From: CAVZCK01 sp963798805
GTDB taxonomy: Bacteria; Pseudomonadota; Alphaproteobacteria; Rhizobiales; Rhodomicrobiaceae
Assembly: GCA_963798805.1 (NCBI GenBank)
Contig: CAWCVC010000002.1
Location: 558,001 to 622,000 of the forward strand
DNA: 64,000 nucleotides
Reading direction: 5' to 3'
Shown here: positions 1 to 7,254 of the stretch, in pieces
Layout: the number at the start of each line of letters is the position of its first letter
Numbering within the stretch: position 1 is the first letter of the stretch
Notes under the pieces: generated by a model
What the model was told of the DNA's origin: nothing
Databases searched by the model: none
What the model saw: only the letters and a program-made list of their open reading frames with translations
Position numbers and translations under genes: made by a program

Positions 1-306
1 GCAATGGCCGCAGCTCGGCACGAAGACGAGGACCACGTGATCGCCGGGCTTCAGATCGTGCACCTCCGAGCCGACCTCCTCGACAATGCCGGCCGCCTCA
101 TGGCCGAGGATCATCGGCGTCGGGCGTGGCCTGTTGCCGTCGATCACCGAGAGATCCGAATGGCAAAGTCCGGCGGCCACCATCTTCACCAGCACTTCGC
201 CGGGCCCTGGACCCTGCAGCTCGACTTCGCTGATGGTGAGGGGCTTCGACTGCGCGTAGGGCGGCTCGCGGCCCATGTCTTCGAGAACGGCGGCGCGGAT
301 TTTCAT
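1..306 (-). CDS. Zinc-dependent alcohol dehydrogenase, N-terminal part (cut by window edge)
   Basis: The visible 102 residues are the N-terminal catalytic domain of a medium-chain, zinc-binding alcohol dehydrogenase, which oxidises alcohols with NAD(P). Seen: MKIRAAVLE at the start, the catalytic zinc motif GLCHSDLSV (Cys and the following His-Ser-Asp), GHEAAGIVEEVG with the second zinc ligand region, and KPGDHVVLVFVPSCGHC, where the structural-zinc cysteine cluster begins just as the window ends. The ATG at 306 is preceded by AGGGAGA, a good ribosome binding site. The GHE and PSCGHC pattern fits the class III / NDMA- or NAD-dependent group, but the substrate cannot be told from this piece. 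It lies 70 bp downstream of glk on the same strand and could be read from the same transcript. Confidence 0.9.
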   Translation of the reverse strand, partial: MKIRAAVLEDMGREPPYAQSKPLTISEVELQGPGPGEVLVKMVAAGLCHSDLSVIDGNRPRPTPMILGHEAAGIVEEVGSEVHDLKPGDHVVLVFVPSCGHC

Positions 307-376
307 GAACGTTTCTCCCTGTATGGCGCGCCATTTTAGGTGAGGCGGCGGGGTGATCGCAACCGCTTGGGGCGAG

Positions 377-1324
377 TCAGGCCGCAGCCTTCACGAACGT
401 CAGATGGGAAAGGCCGATCAGCGCAATGTCGTCGCGGGTGAGAATGCCGGAATAGACGTATTTCATGCGCTCGCTCATCGCGCCCTTGTCCTCGAAGGCA
501 GCACGGAAATAACGCCCGCCGCCCGCTGCGGCCCAGCCATTGACGACGCTGCCGCACAGATAGGCGCCGCCCCAGGCGGCGGAGGCCAGAACCAGGTCGC
601 CGGCAATACGGCCGAGCACGGCCGAGAAGCGGCGCACGGTCTCGGCGGCGGTCTCGTCCTCACCGGCCCGCGCAAAGACATGAGCGCCGTCGAGCCCATG
701 CGGCACCGGCCGGCCCGCGGCTTCGGCAATGCGACGGTAGAGCGGGGCGACGCCGCGCCCGGACAGCACGTCCTCGACGCTGGCGGGCAGGCCCAGGAGG
801 GCGAGCTCGTCATCGTCGCGCGCGCCGAGCGCCATGTGGCCCGGCTCGCCGGGATTGGTGATCCACACGCCGGCGGCCTGCAAGGTCGTGGCGCCGCCGA
901 AACCGGTGCCGACATTGACGGCGATCATCGTGCTGCGCGGCTCGGGAAGGCGCGGCGTATCGCCGATCGGGGCGAGTTCGCCCGGCTCCAGATAGGGCAG
1001 GGCCAGCGCGACCGCTTCAAGGTCGTTGACGAGACGCACGGGGGCGCCGCCGATCAGCGTGCCGATTTCACCCGCATGGATCGTCCATTCGGCATTGGTC
1101 AGCTTGACATGATCGCCATCGACCGGCCCGGCAACGCCGATCACCGCCGAACCGCAGCCGGCCGGACCGCCGGTCTCCTCCAGATAGGCGGCAAGCGCGC
1201 CGTGAAAGCTTGTGCAACTGCTGAGAGTGCAGGCGCGCCGGGCGCTCAAAAGGTGGCTGCTGGGGCTCCTGGCGAAACGGATGTTCGAGCCGCCGATATC
1301 GGCGACAAGCCGCCACGGCGTCAT
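377..1324 (-). CDS. glk: Glucokinase (GLK family)
   Basis: Phosphorylates glucose with ATP to glucose 6-phosphate. The start MTPWRLVADIGGSNIRFA contains the phosphate-1 motif (ADIGGSN, where many homologues have DIGGTN); further on come VAGPVDGD, the sugar-binding LVNDLEAVALA, VNVGTGFGGA (phosphate-2) and the GEPGHMALG segment with the conserved glucose-contacting Glu and His. The length of 315 residues is normal. The ATG at 1324 overlaps the otsA stop as ATGA, so this start is preferred over upstream alternatives. It is the last gene of the otsB-GH15-otsA-glk operon. Inference: it returns glucose released by the GH15 hydrolase to glucose 6-phosphate, the substrate of OtsA, closing a trehalose cycle. 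Confidence 0.92.
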   Translation of the reverse strand: MTPWRLVADIGGSNIRFARSPSSHLLSARRACTLSSCTSFHGALAAYLEETGGPAGCGSAVIGVAGPVDGDHVKLTNAEWTIHAGEIGTLIGGAPVRLVNDLEAVALALPYLEPGELAPIGDTPRLPEPRSTMIAVNVGTGFGGATTLQAAGVWITNPGEPGHMALGARDDDELALLGLPASVEDVLSGRGVAPLYRRIAEAAGRPVPHGLDGAHVFARAGEDETAAETVRRFSAVLGRIAGDLVLASAAWGGAYLCGSVVNGWAAAGGGRYFRAAFEDKGAMSERMKYVYSGILTRDDIALIGLSHLTFVKAAA

Positions 1325-2709
1325 GCAAGCGCTCCCGGGCTCTGAGGCGCGAGCGCCGCAAGGAAGCTCTTGCGCCAATTCGTGGCGTCATGCTCGCAGA
1401 CCCGCTCGAACAGCGCCCGGTAGCGGCTTCTGCGCTCCTCGACGGGCATGTTGAGCGCCTGGCCGAGCGCATGGGCGATGTCGTCGATGTCATAAGGATT
1501 GACGATCAGCGCCTCTTCGAGGTCCTCGGCGGCGCCGGCAAAGCGCGACAGCACGAGGACACCCGGATTTTCCGCGTCCTGAGCGGCGACATATTCCTTG
1601 GCGACCAGGTTCATGCCGTCGCGCAAGGGCGTGACGAGGCCGACCTCGGAGCCGCGGAACAGCGCGGCAAGCTGCTCGCGCGGCACGTTCCGGTGGATGT
1701 AGCGGACCGGCGTCCAGTCGAAATCGCCATATTCGCCATTGATCGAGCCGGAAAGCTGTTCCAGCTCCTCGCGGATATCGGTATAGGCGGCGACTTCCTC
1801 GCGTGTCGGCGGGGCGATCTGCATCAGGGTCACGGTCTTCTGCTTATCCGGGTAAAGCTCCAGGAGCCGGCGAAACGCCTTCATCCGCTCGGGCAGGCCC
1901 TTGGAATAGTCCAGCCGGTCGACCCCGACAATATGCGCTCGGGCCAGATTGCGGCGATTGAGCCGTTCGATGATGTCGGTCGCGGCCTGCGTCGAGGCCA
2001 TCGCCGCGAAGCTTTCCACGTCGATGCCGATCGGAAAGGCGGCGGCGAAGACGGTGCGGCCGAAGGCGTTGATGCGGTGATCGCTGAGGATCTCGCCGTC
2101 TATATGCTCACTGACGAAGCGCTGGAAATTGACGAGGTCGGCATGGGTCTGAAAGCCGATTACGTCATAGGAGAACAGCGATTTCACCAGCCATTGGTGC
2201 ACCGGCACGGCAAGCAGCACGCCGGGCGGCGGAAAGGGGATATGCAGGAAAAAGCCGATCCGCTGCTTGGCGCCGCGCGAGCGAAGCTCCGAGGCGAGCG
2301 AGAAGAGGTGATAGTCATGCACCCAGATCACGTCGTCAGGCTTCAACAGGTCGCTGATCGCGTCGGCGAAACGGGCATTGACGCGCCGGTAGCCGTCGAA
2401 ATACGAGGTCTCGAACTTCACCAGATCGAGCCGGTAATGGCAGACCGGCCAGAGCACCTGGTTGGCGAAACCGATATAATAGTCCTGATAATCCTGCTCG
2501 GTCAGCGGTACGGTGGCGATGGTGACGCTGTCCTCACGCACCGAATTGACGGTGAGCGGATCGCCATTTTCGACGACCGTTCCGTCCCAGCCGAACCATA
2601 CCCCGCCGGTTTCGCGCAGAGCATCGCCAAGAGCGACGGCCAATCCACCCGATTGGTGCTTTTTCTCCAGATAGGCGACCCTGTTGGATGCGACGACGAG
2701 TTTGCTCAT
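1321..2709 (-). CDS. otsA: Trehalose-6-phosphate synthase
   Basis: Glycosyltransferase family 20 enzyme joining UDP-glucose (or another nucleotide glucose) and glucose 6-phosphate to trehalose 6-phosphate in the cytoplasm. Seen in order: MSKLVVASNRVAYL at the N terminus, GGLAVALGD, the IWVHDYHLF motif, GVDRLDYSKGLPERM in the donor domain, DGMNLVAKEYVA and LSRFAGAAEDLEEAL near the C terminus. The 462 residues match the family. An alternative start 15 nt upstream exists, but the ATG at 2709 overlaps the GH15 stop as ATGA and begins the conserved sequence directly. The end overlaps glk in the same way, so translation is probably coupled on both sides. galU at 35.8 kb can supply UDP-glucose. Confidence 0.96.
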   Translation of the reverse strand: MSKLVVASNRVAYLEKKHQSGGLAVALGDALRETGGVWFGWDGTVVENGDPLTVNSVREDSVTIATVPLTEQDYQDYYIGFANQVLWPVCHYRLDLVKFETSYFDGYRRVNARFADAISDLLKPDDVIWVHDYHLFSLASELRSRGAKQRIGFFLHIPFPPPGVLLAVPVHQWLVKSLFSYDVIGFQTHADLVNFQRFVSEHIDGEILSDHRINAFGRTVFAAAFPIGIDVESFAAMASTQAATDIIERLNRRNLARAHIVGVDRLDYSKGLPERMKAFRRLLELYPDKQKTVTLMQIAPPTREEVAAYTDIREELEQLSGSINGEYGDFDWTPVRYIHRNVPREQLAALFRGSEVGLVTPLRDGMNLVAKEYVAAQDAENPGVLVLSRFAGAAEDLEEALIVNPYDIDDIAHALGQALNMPVEERRSRYRALFERVCEHDATNWRKSFLAALAPQSPGALA

Positions 2710-4490
2710 ACCACCCCTTCCCAAGGGCGAGACAGACGGACTGCGCCATTGATGATGCCGACCATCGAATAGGTCTGCGGGAAATTCCCCCAGCCCTCTC
2801 CGTTTTGCGGATCGGTATCCTCGGACATCAGCCCAAGATGATTGCGTGCCGCGAGAAGATCGTCGAAGATCTCGCGTGCCTCGTCGCGCCGCCCCACGCG
2901 CGCAAGTGCGTCCAGCCGCCAGAACGCGCAGACGTTGAAGGCGGTTTTCGGCATGCCGAAATCATCCGGTGCTTCATAACGCATCATATGCGGTCCGCGG
3001 CCCAGCACCTTCTCGACCTGATCGATGGTCAACAGGAAACGCGGATCTTTCGGGTCTATGAAGCCGACCTCGCTCATTAACAGGATGCTCGCGTCCAGAT
3101 GCTCGCCTCCGAAACTCTCCACAAAGGCTTGGCGTTTGTCCGACCACGCGCGCTCGAGGATCGTCGCCTTGATTTCATCGGCACGATCCCGCCAGACTCC
3201 GCTGCGGTCGTGAAGCTGCAAATGCGCGGCGATGCTGGCCAGCCTGTCGCAGGCGGCCCAGCACATAACGCTCGATGAAGTATGAACACGGGCGCGGTGC
3301 CGCAGTTCCCACATTCCGGCGTCCGGCTTGTCGTAGAGGGCATAGGATTTCTCGCCAGCGAATTCGAGCCGGCGGAAATCCTCCACGCCTGCCGGCGCCA
3401 ATAATCGTTTATCGAAAAAGGCTTGAGCCGCACCGACCACCAGATTGCCGTAGGTGTCGTGCTGGAAATGCTCATGGGCCTGATTGCCGATGCGCACCGG
3501 GCCCGTGTTCCGGTAACCGGGAAGGTCCGGGACGATGCGTTCAGTCAACTGATGTTCGAGGCCGAGACCGTAGACCGGTTGGAGGTGTCCGTCCCGGGCG
3601 GTGACGACGATGTTCATGATCCAGCGGACATAATCTTCCATGGTCCGGACCGCCGAGAGGCTGTTCAGCGCCCGGACGACGAAAAGCGCGTCCCTGATCC
3701 AGCAATAGCGGTAGTCCCAGTTGCGCTCGGTCTCGGCCGCTTCGGGAATGCTGGTGGTCAGCGCCGCGACGATGGCGCCCGTCGGCTCGTAGCTGCAGAG
3801 CTTCAGCGTAATCGCAGCGCGGATCACGGCCTCCTGCCAATCCGGCGGCATGGCCAGGCGATGCACCCAATCCCGCCAATATTGCTGCGTTCGCTTCTCG
3901 AAGTTTTCCGCGGTCTCCGACACTCCCTCGGTCAGCGTCTCGTCCGGGCCGATAATGAGATTGAGCGGCTCGGCCAGGTTGAAGCAGACGTCGTCGAGCA
4001 GATAGTCGATGGGAGCGTCGGTCGTCAGACGGATCGCGAATTTCGGTCCGGCGTAGCGGATATGGTTCGAGCCGAACGTCACCGTAGGTGCAATGCTACC
4101 ATATTCGAAACGGGGCTTCACCCTGATTCGAACCCGCGGAGAGCCCCCCGCCGGCTTGATGCGGCGGATGATCATCTGAGGGCGGAAGACGCGGTCGCGC
4201 CAGTCGAAACGCGGCACGAAGTCGATGATTTCGACCGAGCCGCTCTCGCCGTGAAGCACGGTCCTGAGTAGGGCGGTATTGGGCACATAGGACTGTTCGC
4301 TGGTGACGAAATTCTCCATCTCGACCGAGCAGACGCCCTCGCCGGGCGCGTCTTTCGGGCTGCCGAGCAGCGAATGGAACACCGGGTCGCGGTCGAAGCG
4401 GGGCAGGCAGCACCAGGCGATATCGGCCTTGCGGTCGATCAGCGCGGCAATGCAGCAATTTCCGATGATGCCGAGTTCAAGCGTGCTCAC
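2706..4490 (-). CDS. Glycoside hydrolase family 15 protein (trehalase/glucoamylase-like)
   Basis: A 594-residue GH15 protein. An N-terminal beta-sandwich region (about 1-220) is followed by an alpha/alpha-barrel. Seen: LGIIGNCCIAALID at the start, ERNWDYRYCWIRDALF (substrate-binding aromatic and Arg-Asp residues typical of GH15), AGMWELR with a probable catalytic acid, and LGLMSEDTDP with GEGWGNFPQTYS near the end. GH15 includes glucoamylases and also bacterial and archaeal trehalases; the position between otsB and otsA favours trehalase, but that is inference. The start is GTG at 4490 inside a GTGA overlap with otsB; the end overlaps otsA as ATGA. No signal peptide is visible, so it should be cytoplasmic. 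Co-expressing synthesis and hydrolysis implies trehalose turnover rather than simple accumulation. Confidence 0.88.
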   Translation of the reverse strand: MSTLELGIIGNCCIAALIDRKADIAWCCLPRFDRDPVFHSLLGSPKDAPGEGVCSVEMENFVTSEQSYVPNTALLRTVLHGESGSVEIIDFVPRFDWRDRVFRPQMIIRRIKPAGGSPRVRIRVKPRFEYGSIAPTVTFGSNHIRYAGPKFAIRLTTDAPIDYLLDDVCFNLAEPLNLIIGPDETLTEGVSETAENFEKRTQQYWRDWVHRLAMPPDWQEAVIRAAITLKLCSYEPTGAIVAALTTSIPEAAETERNWDYRYCWIRDALFVVRALNSLSAVRTMEDYVRWIMNIVVTARDGHLQPVYGLGLEHQLTERIVPDLPGYRNTGPVRIGNQAHEHFQHDTYGNLVVGAAQAFFDKRLLAPAGVEDFRRLEFAGEKSYALYDKPDAGMWELRHRARVHTSSSVMCWAACDRLASIAAHLQLHDRSGVWRDRADEIKATILERAWSDKRQAFVESFGGEHLDASILLMSEVGFIDPKDPRFLLTIDQVEKVLGRGPHMMRYEAPDDFGMPKTAFNVCAFWRLDALARVGRRDEAREIFDDLLAARNHLGLMSEDTDPQNGEGWGNFPQTYSMVGIINGAVRLSRPWEGVV

Positions 4491-5233
4491 TTTGAGGTCT
4501 TTCCATGATCAACAATGCGATTGAGCCAGTCCAGCAGCCCTTCGCGGTCGGCGACCCGGTACCGCGCCTCGGTTTCGCCGAGCCCGACCTTGATCGAAAT
4601 GCCGCCTCCGGCGTTGACGAGCAGGAAGCCGTCCTCATCGGTGAGGTCGTCGCCGGCGAAAACCGGCGTGCGGCCGCGAAACGGCGCCTCCTGCAGGAAG
4701 CTTTCGATCGCCGCGCCCTTGTTGCTGGCATGGCCGATCGCCTCGATCACCATCTTGCCGCGGCGGATGGTGACATTCGAGGCGCCCTCGGCCGCGCGCA
4801 GCATGGCGTCGAGGCAGACATCCTCGAGTTCGGGGCGCTTGCGGTAATGCAGCGCGATGGCGCCGTGCTTGCGCTCTAGAAGCAGGCCGTTTTCCCGGTT
4901 CACCAGCGGCTCGAGAGCGGTCTCTATCGCTTTCAGCCCCGCTGTGTCGATCTCCGGCGAATGAAGCTGGCCGTTGGCATCGCGCCGGGTCAGCCCGTGA
5001 ACGCCGGCGATGGGCAGGCGGAGGGGGTCGAGAAACTGGTCGATGCTGGGAATGTCGCGGCCGGTGACGATGGCGACGGCGCCGCCGGACAGCTCGCGCA
5101 AGGCCTCGATTGCCGCCCGTGTCGCTTCCGTGACCTCGACGTCCTCCGGACGCTCAACGATGTCGGCCAGCGTGCCGTCGAAATCGAAGAAGAAGGCGAA
5201 GCGCTCGGGATCAGTCACTTCGGGAAGAGACAT
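4487..5233 (-). CDS. otsB: Trehalose-6-phosphate phosphatase
   Basis: HAD-superfamily phosphatase removing phosphate from trehalose 6-phosphate. Seen: FAFFFDFDGTLADI (nucleophile Asp and DxD), AIVTGRD (motif II region), GHASNKGAAI (conserved Lys) and FAGDDLTDEDGF (motif III acidic pair). The 248 residues are normal for bacterial OtsB. In-frame codons extend upstream to 5374, but MSLPEVTDPERF at 5233 matches the family start and the extension has no conserved look. It is the first gene of the operon; the TGA stop is shared with the GTG of the GH15 gene. The ribosome binding site is poor (a GGCGGG-like stretch only), so initiation may be modest. Confidence 0.95.
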   Translation of the reverse strand: MSLPEVTDPERFAFFFDFDGTLADIVERPEDVEVTEATRAAIEALRELSGGAVAIVTGRDIPSIDQFLDPLRLPIAGVHGLTRRDANGQLHSPEIDTAGLKAIETALEPLVNRENGLLLERKHGAIALHYRKRPELEDVCLDAMLRAAEGASNVTIRRGKMVIEAIGHASNKGAAIESFLQEAPFRGRTPVFAGDDLTDEDGFLLVNAGGGISIKVGLGETEARYRVADREGLLDWLNRIVDHGKTSK

Positions 5234-5546
5234 GGGCGGACCCGCCGGGTTGATTGAATGATAGATATTGGCGACGCGCACCGGATGACGCAGATGCAAA
5301 TGAACGGTCCTGTTTCTATTTTGAATGCGGATTGGGCGCGGTCTGGAGCGGAGCACACTTTGAGGACCTGTCACGCGGCGGTGGATTGTCGCATGATGCG
5401 CCCGTTATGGCCAAGGCCACTACTAGCGCGCCATGATCGCCGCATCAACGCCTATGCGGCAATGTGAACATGATGTCGCGAGCCTTGTGAACATCGCGTG
5501 GATGCTATTGGGCGCGGTCGGTCTGGCGCAAGTTTGAAAGGTACCC
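5234..5546. promoter_or_regulatory. Divergent intergenic region between otsB operon and Rdx gene
   Basis: This 313-bp stretch has no convincing gene and must hold the promoter of the trehalose operon (leftward) and that of the Rdx gene (rightward). An exact 8-bp direct repeat GTGAACAT occurs at 5464-5471 and 5487-5494, one start 23 bp after the other, which could be a regulator site. No clear sigma-70 boxes were picked out with confidence. Confidence 0.35.
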
Positions 5547-5846
5547 ATGGACGATTTGCCGAGACTCGAAATCGAATATTGCCGTCAGTGCCGCTGGCTG
5601 ATGCGCGCGGGCTGGATGACGCAGGAACTGCTGACGACCTTCGAGGCCGAGCTTGGCGGCGTGACGCTGATTCCCGGCACGGGCGGCGTGTTCGAGATTC
5701 GCCTGGGCGATGAGATCCTTTGGTCGCGCAAGGCTGAAGGGCGCTTCCCGGAGCTGAAAGAGCTGAAGCAGCGCCTGCGCGATCGAATCGCGCCGGAGCG
5801 CGATCTCGGCCATTCCGAACGTAAGGCCCCGCCGTCAGAGGATTAA
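5547..5846 (+). CDS. SelT/SelW/SelH-family (Rdx) thioredoxin-fold protein
   Basis: A 99-residue protein of the Rdx family. Seen: LEIEYCRQCRWLMRA with the CxxC redox motif directly after the first beta strand, then LTTFEAELGGVTLIPGTGGVFEI and GDEILWSRKAEGRFPELKELKQRLRD, the typical Rdx C-terminal half. In animal selenoprotein W the second Cys of the motif is selenocysteine; here both positions are cysteine, as usual in bacteria. The role of bacterial members is not firmly known; a redox function is inferred from the fold. The ATG at 5547 follows AAAGGTACCC, a weak but plausible ribosome binding site. Transcribed away from the otsB operon. Confidence 0.88.
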   Translation: MDDLPRLEIEYCRQCRWLMRAGWMTQELLTTFEAELGGVTLIPGTGGVFEIRLGDEILWSRKAEGRFPELKELKQRLRDRIAPERDLGHSERKAPPSED

Positions 5847-5988
5847 TTGGCGCGTTGCCGGTTCCAAATCTGCGGCCTATCCGCTATCATCCCGCCGCCG
5901 ATTGGCGCCTTGTGTCCGGGCTCGCCGAGACCCGGCTGGCGCGCACCGCTCTGCGGTCCGCGTGTTCCGCGCTTATCAGCTCCGAATT

Positions 5989-6058
5989 GAGGTTGTAGCT
6001 CAGGGGGAGAGCGCCGGGAAACCGGAGGTCGGGGGTTCAAATCCCTCCTGCTTCGCCA
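5989..6058 (+). ncRNA. tRNA-like sequence I (anticodon arm replaced by a tetraloop hairpin)
   Basis: Reads as a tRNA except in the middle. Acceptor strand 5989-5995 pairs with 6048-6054 (one T-T mismatch and two G-T pairs), then TA at positions 8-9, D stem GCTC/GAGC around AGGGGGA, G26, variable AGGTC, T arm GGGGG-TTCAAAT-CCCTC, discriminator G at 6055 and an encoded CCA at 6056-6058. Where a 17-nt anticodon arm belongs there is only CCGG-GAAA-CCGG (6014-6025), a 4-bp stem closed by a GNRA tetraloop. It therefore cannot decode. It could be a decayed tRNA, part of a degenerate tRNA array, or a tRNA mimic. Confidence 0.5.
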
Positions 6059-6129
6059 AGGACTAGCTCAATGGGTAGAGCATCGGACCGAGAATCCGGC
6101 GGTACCGGGTTCGAATCCCGGGTCACTCG
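6057..6129 (+). ncRNA. tRNA-like sequence II (degenerate, anticodon-loop GAG)
   Basis: Directly follows and shares two bases with tRNA-like I. D arm GCTC-AATGGGTA-GAGC, anticodon stem TCGGA/TCCGG, 7-nt loop CCGAGAA (anticodon position GAG, but C where T33 is nearly universal), variable CGGTA, T arm CCGGG-TTCGAAT-CCCGG. The acceptor stem (6057-6063 with 6122-6128) pairs at only four of seven positions and no CCA follows. The arms are well formed while the acceptor stem is broken, so a pseudo-tRNA is more likely than a working one. A GAG anticodon would read a leucine codon, but the long variable arm expected of tRNA-Leu is absent. Confidence 0.45.
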
Positions 6130-6484
6130 CTTACCACGCGATGCCTATCGCAATGACGGAAGCCGGCGGCTTCCCCGCCTTGCCCGAGGCTTCGGCCAAA
6201 GGCGAGGCAAGCGGCGCGACGCCCTGCGCCGGGGCGGATACCGCCCGCCAGCAAAGCCTGAGCAAAGGGCTCCGGCACGGCGGCGCTCCTTCGGGAGCAA
6301 GGCCGTGGCCGCAACCCGGCGCGGATGGCGGCGCCGGCAGGCTCAAGCCCTTGCCCGTGACTTCGCCGTGGGCGGCTGCCGGTAACCTTTCTCGCGTTCG
6401 TGCGTTGAATTGAGTATGGCCCATTCCGTCGATTGCGCCGAAAGAACGCAGCGGCATGGCCATGCAAGCGAGGAGGATGACACC
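6130..6484. other. Intergenic, no supported gene
   Basis: About 350 bp downstream of the tRNA-like sequences. Several frames are open, but the hypothetical peptides are Ala/Gly/Pro-rich with no ribosome binding site or recognisable motif, as expected from GC-rich non-coding DNA. The stretch contains some short inverted repeats such as GGCGCTCC-TTC-GGGAGC near 6281. The AGGAGG at the right end serves the next gene. Confidence 0.4.
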
Positions 6485-6862
6485 ATGCAGGAAAATCCAG
6501 CCGCGGTCGCCCGCAAGAGCTATGAGGCCTATGTCGATAAGGACCGCGCCGCCATCGAAGCTCTGATCGGCGACAATTTTCATTTCACCAGCCCGCTCGA
6601 CAATCGCATCGACCGCGCCACCTATTTCGCGCGCTGCTGGCCGAACAGTGAAACGACCGCGGCGTTCGAATTTATTCACCTCGTGCCCGACGGAGATCGC
6701 GTCTTTGTCACCTATGAAGGGCTGAGCACCGGCGGCAGACGCTTCCGCAACACCGAAATCCTGACCATAAGCGACGGCAAGATCGTCGAGGCGGAGGTCT
6801 ATTTCGGCTGGACGATCCCGCATGAGGCGGCCGAGGGCGGCTTTACCAACCCGCGCGGATAG
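6485..6862 (+). CDS. SnoaL-like / NTF2-fold protein
   Basis: A 125-residue protein of the SnoaL/ketosteroid-isomerase-like cone fold. Seen: an N-terminal helix AAVARKSYEAYVDKDRAAIEALI, then DNFHFTSPLDNRIDRATYFARCWP and strands GDRVFVTYEG and NTEILTISDGKIVEAEVYFGW, the usual SnoaL_2 pattern ending in a sheet. The family covers isomerases, cyclases and many uncharacterised proteins, so no reaction is assigned. The start MQENPAAV at 6485 follows AGGAGGATGACACC; upstream in-frame codons lack a site. It sits alone between the tRNA-like pair and a twin-hairpin element. Confidence 0.8.
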   Translation: MQENPAAVARKSYEAYVDKDRAAIEALIGDNFHFTSPLDNRIDRATYFARCWPNSETTAAFEFIHLVPDGDRVFVTYEGLSTGGRRFRNTEILTISDGKIVEAEVYFGWTIPHEAAEGGFTNPRG

Positions 6863-6960
6863 CGGCGGCGGACCTCGCGCCGTGGGCTATCCGGGGAGCG
6901 CGCGGCGCCATTCCGGCCGTGTCCCATTGTAATTACGTTCATTTTTCTTCTGCTAATCGG

Positions 6961-7130
6961 CTAATATCCCGATTCCGAAGTTCGCCTCATTCTGCAGCTA
7001 GCGCCGTAGCGAACTTCGGAATCTCAAGAGACACTAGCAACTCTATAAATTCTAGTGTGGTTTGAGATCGAGAAATCCCCTTGCTGAGCACGCTGAGGCA
7101 ATGAAGGGGATTTCTCGATCACCACACTAG
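6961..7130. repeat. Twin-hairpin CTAG element, copy A
   Basis: Two hairpins in a row. Hairpin 1: foot CTAATATCCC (6961-6970, partly mismatched) with GAGACACTAG (7028-7037); 15-bp perfect stem 6971-6985 with 7009-7023; an unpaired TCAA on the 3' side. Linker caactctataaatt (7038-7051, 14 nt). Hairpin 2: foot CTAGTGTGGT (7052-7061) with ACCACACTAG (7121-7130); unpaired TTGA on the 5' side; 17-bp perfect stem 7066-7082 with 7104-7120. It shares its architecture, but not its stem sequence, with copies at 30133 and 59578. It lies downstream of the SnoaL gene. Confidence 0.85.
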
Positions 7131-7254
7131 CATCTGCAAGGGTGAGACTGGCGCCGTTTCGTGCTAAGCGTCTCGGTCCTGAACCTTTTCGCGCCTTCGC
7201 GCGACCAGTTGCAGACGGGTTTTCACGTTTTGGGGTGAGTGAGGGGAGGGCGTC

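Noticed and set aside
353..1345. 330-codon plus-strand reading opposite glk
   Set aside because: Shadow of the glucokinase gene, which has full family motifs.
6141..6413. Possible 90-residue protein after the tRNA-like sequences
   Set aside because: Ala/Gly/Pro-rich, no motif and no ribosome binding site.
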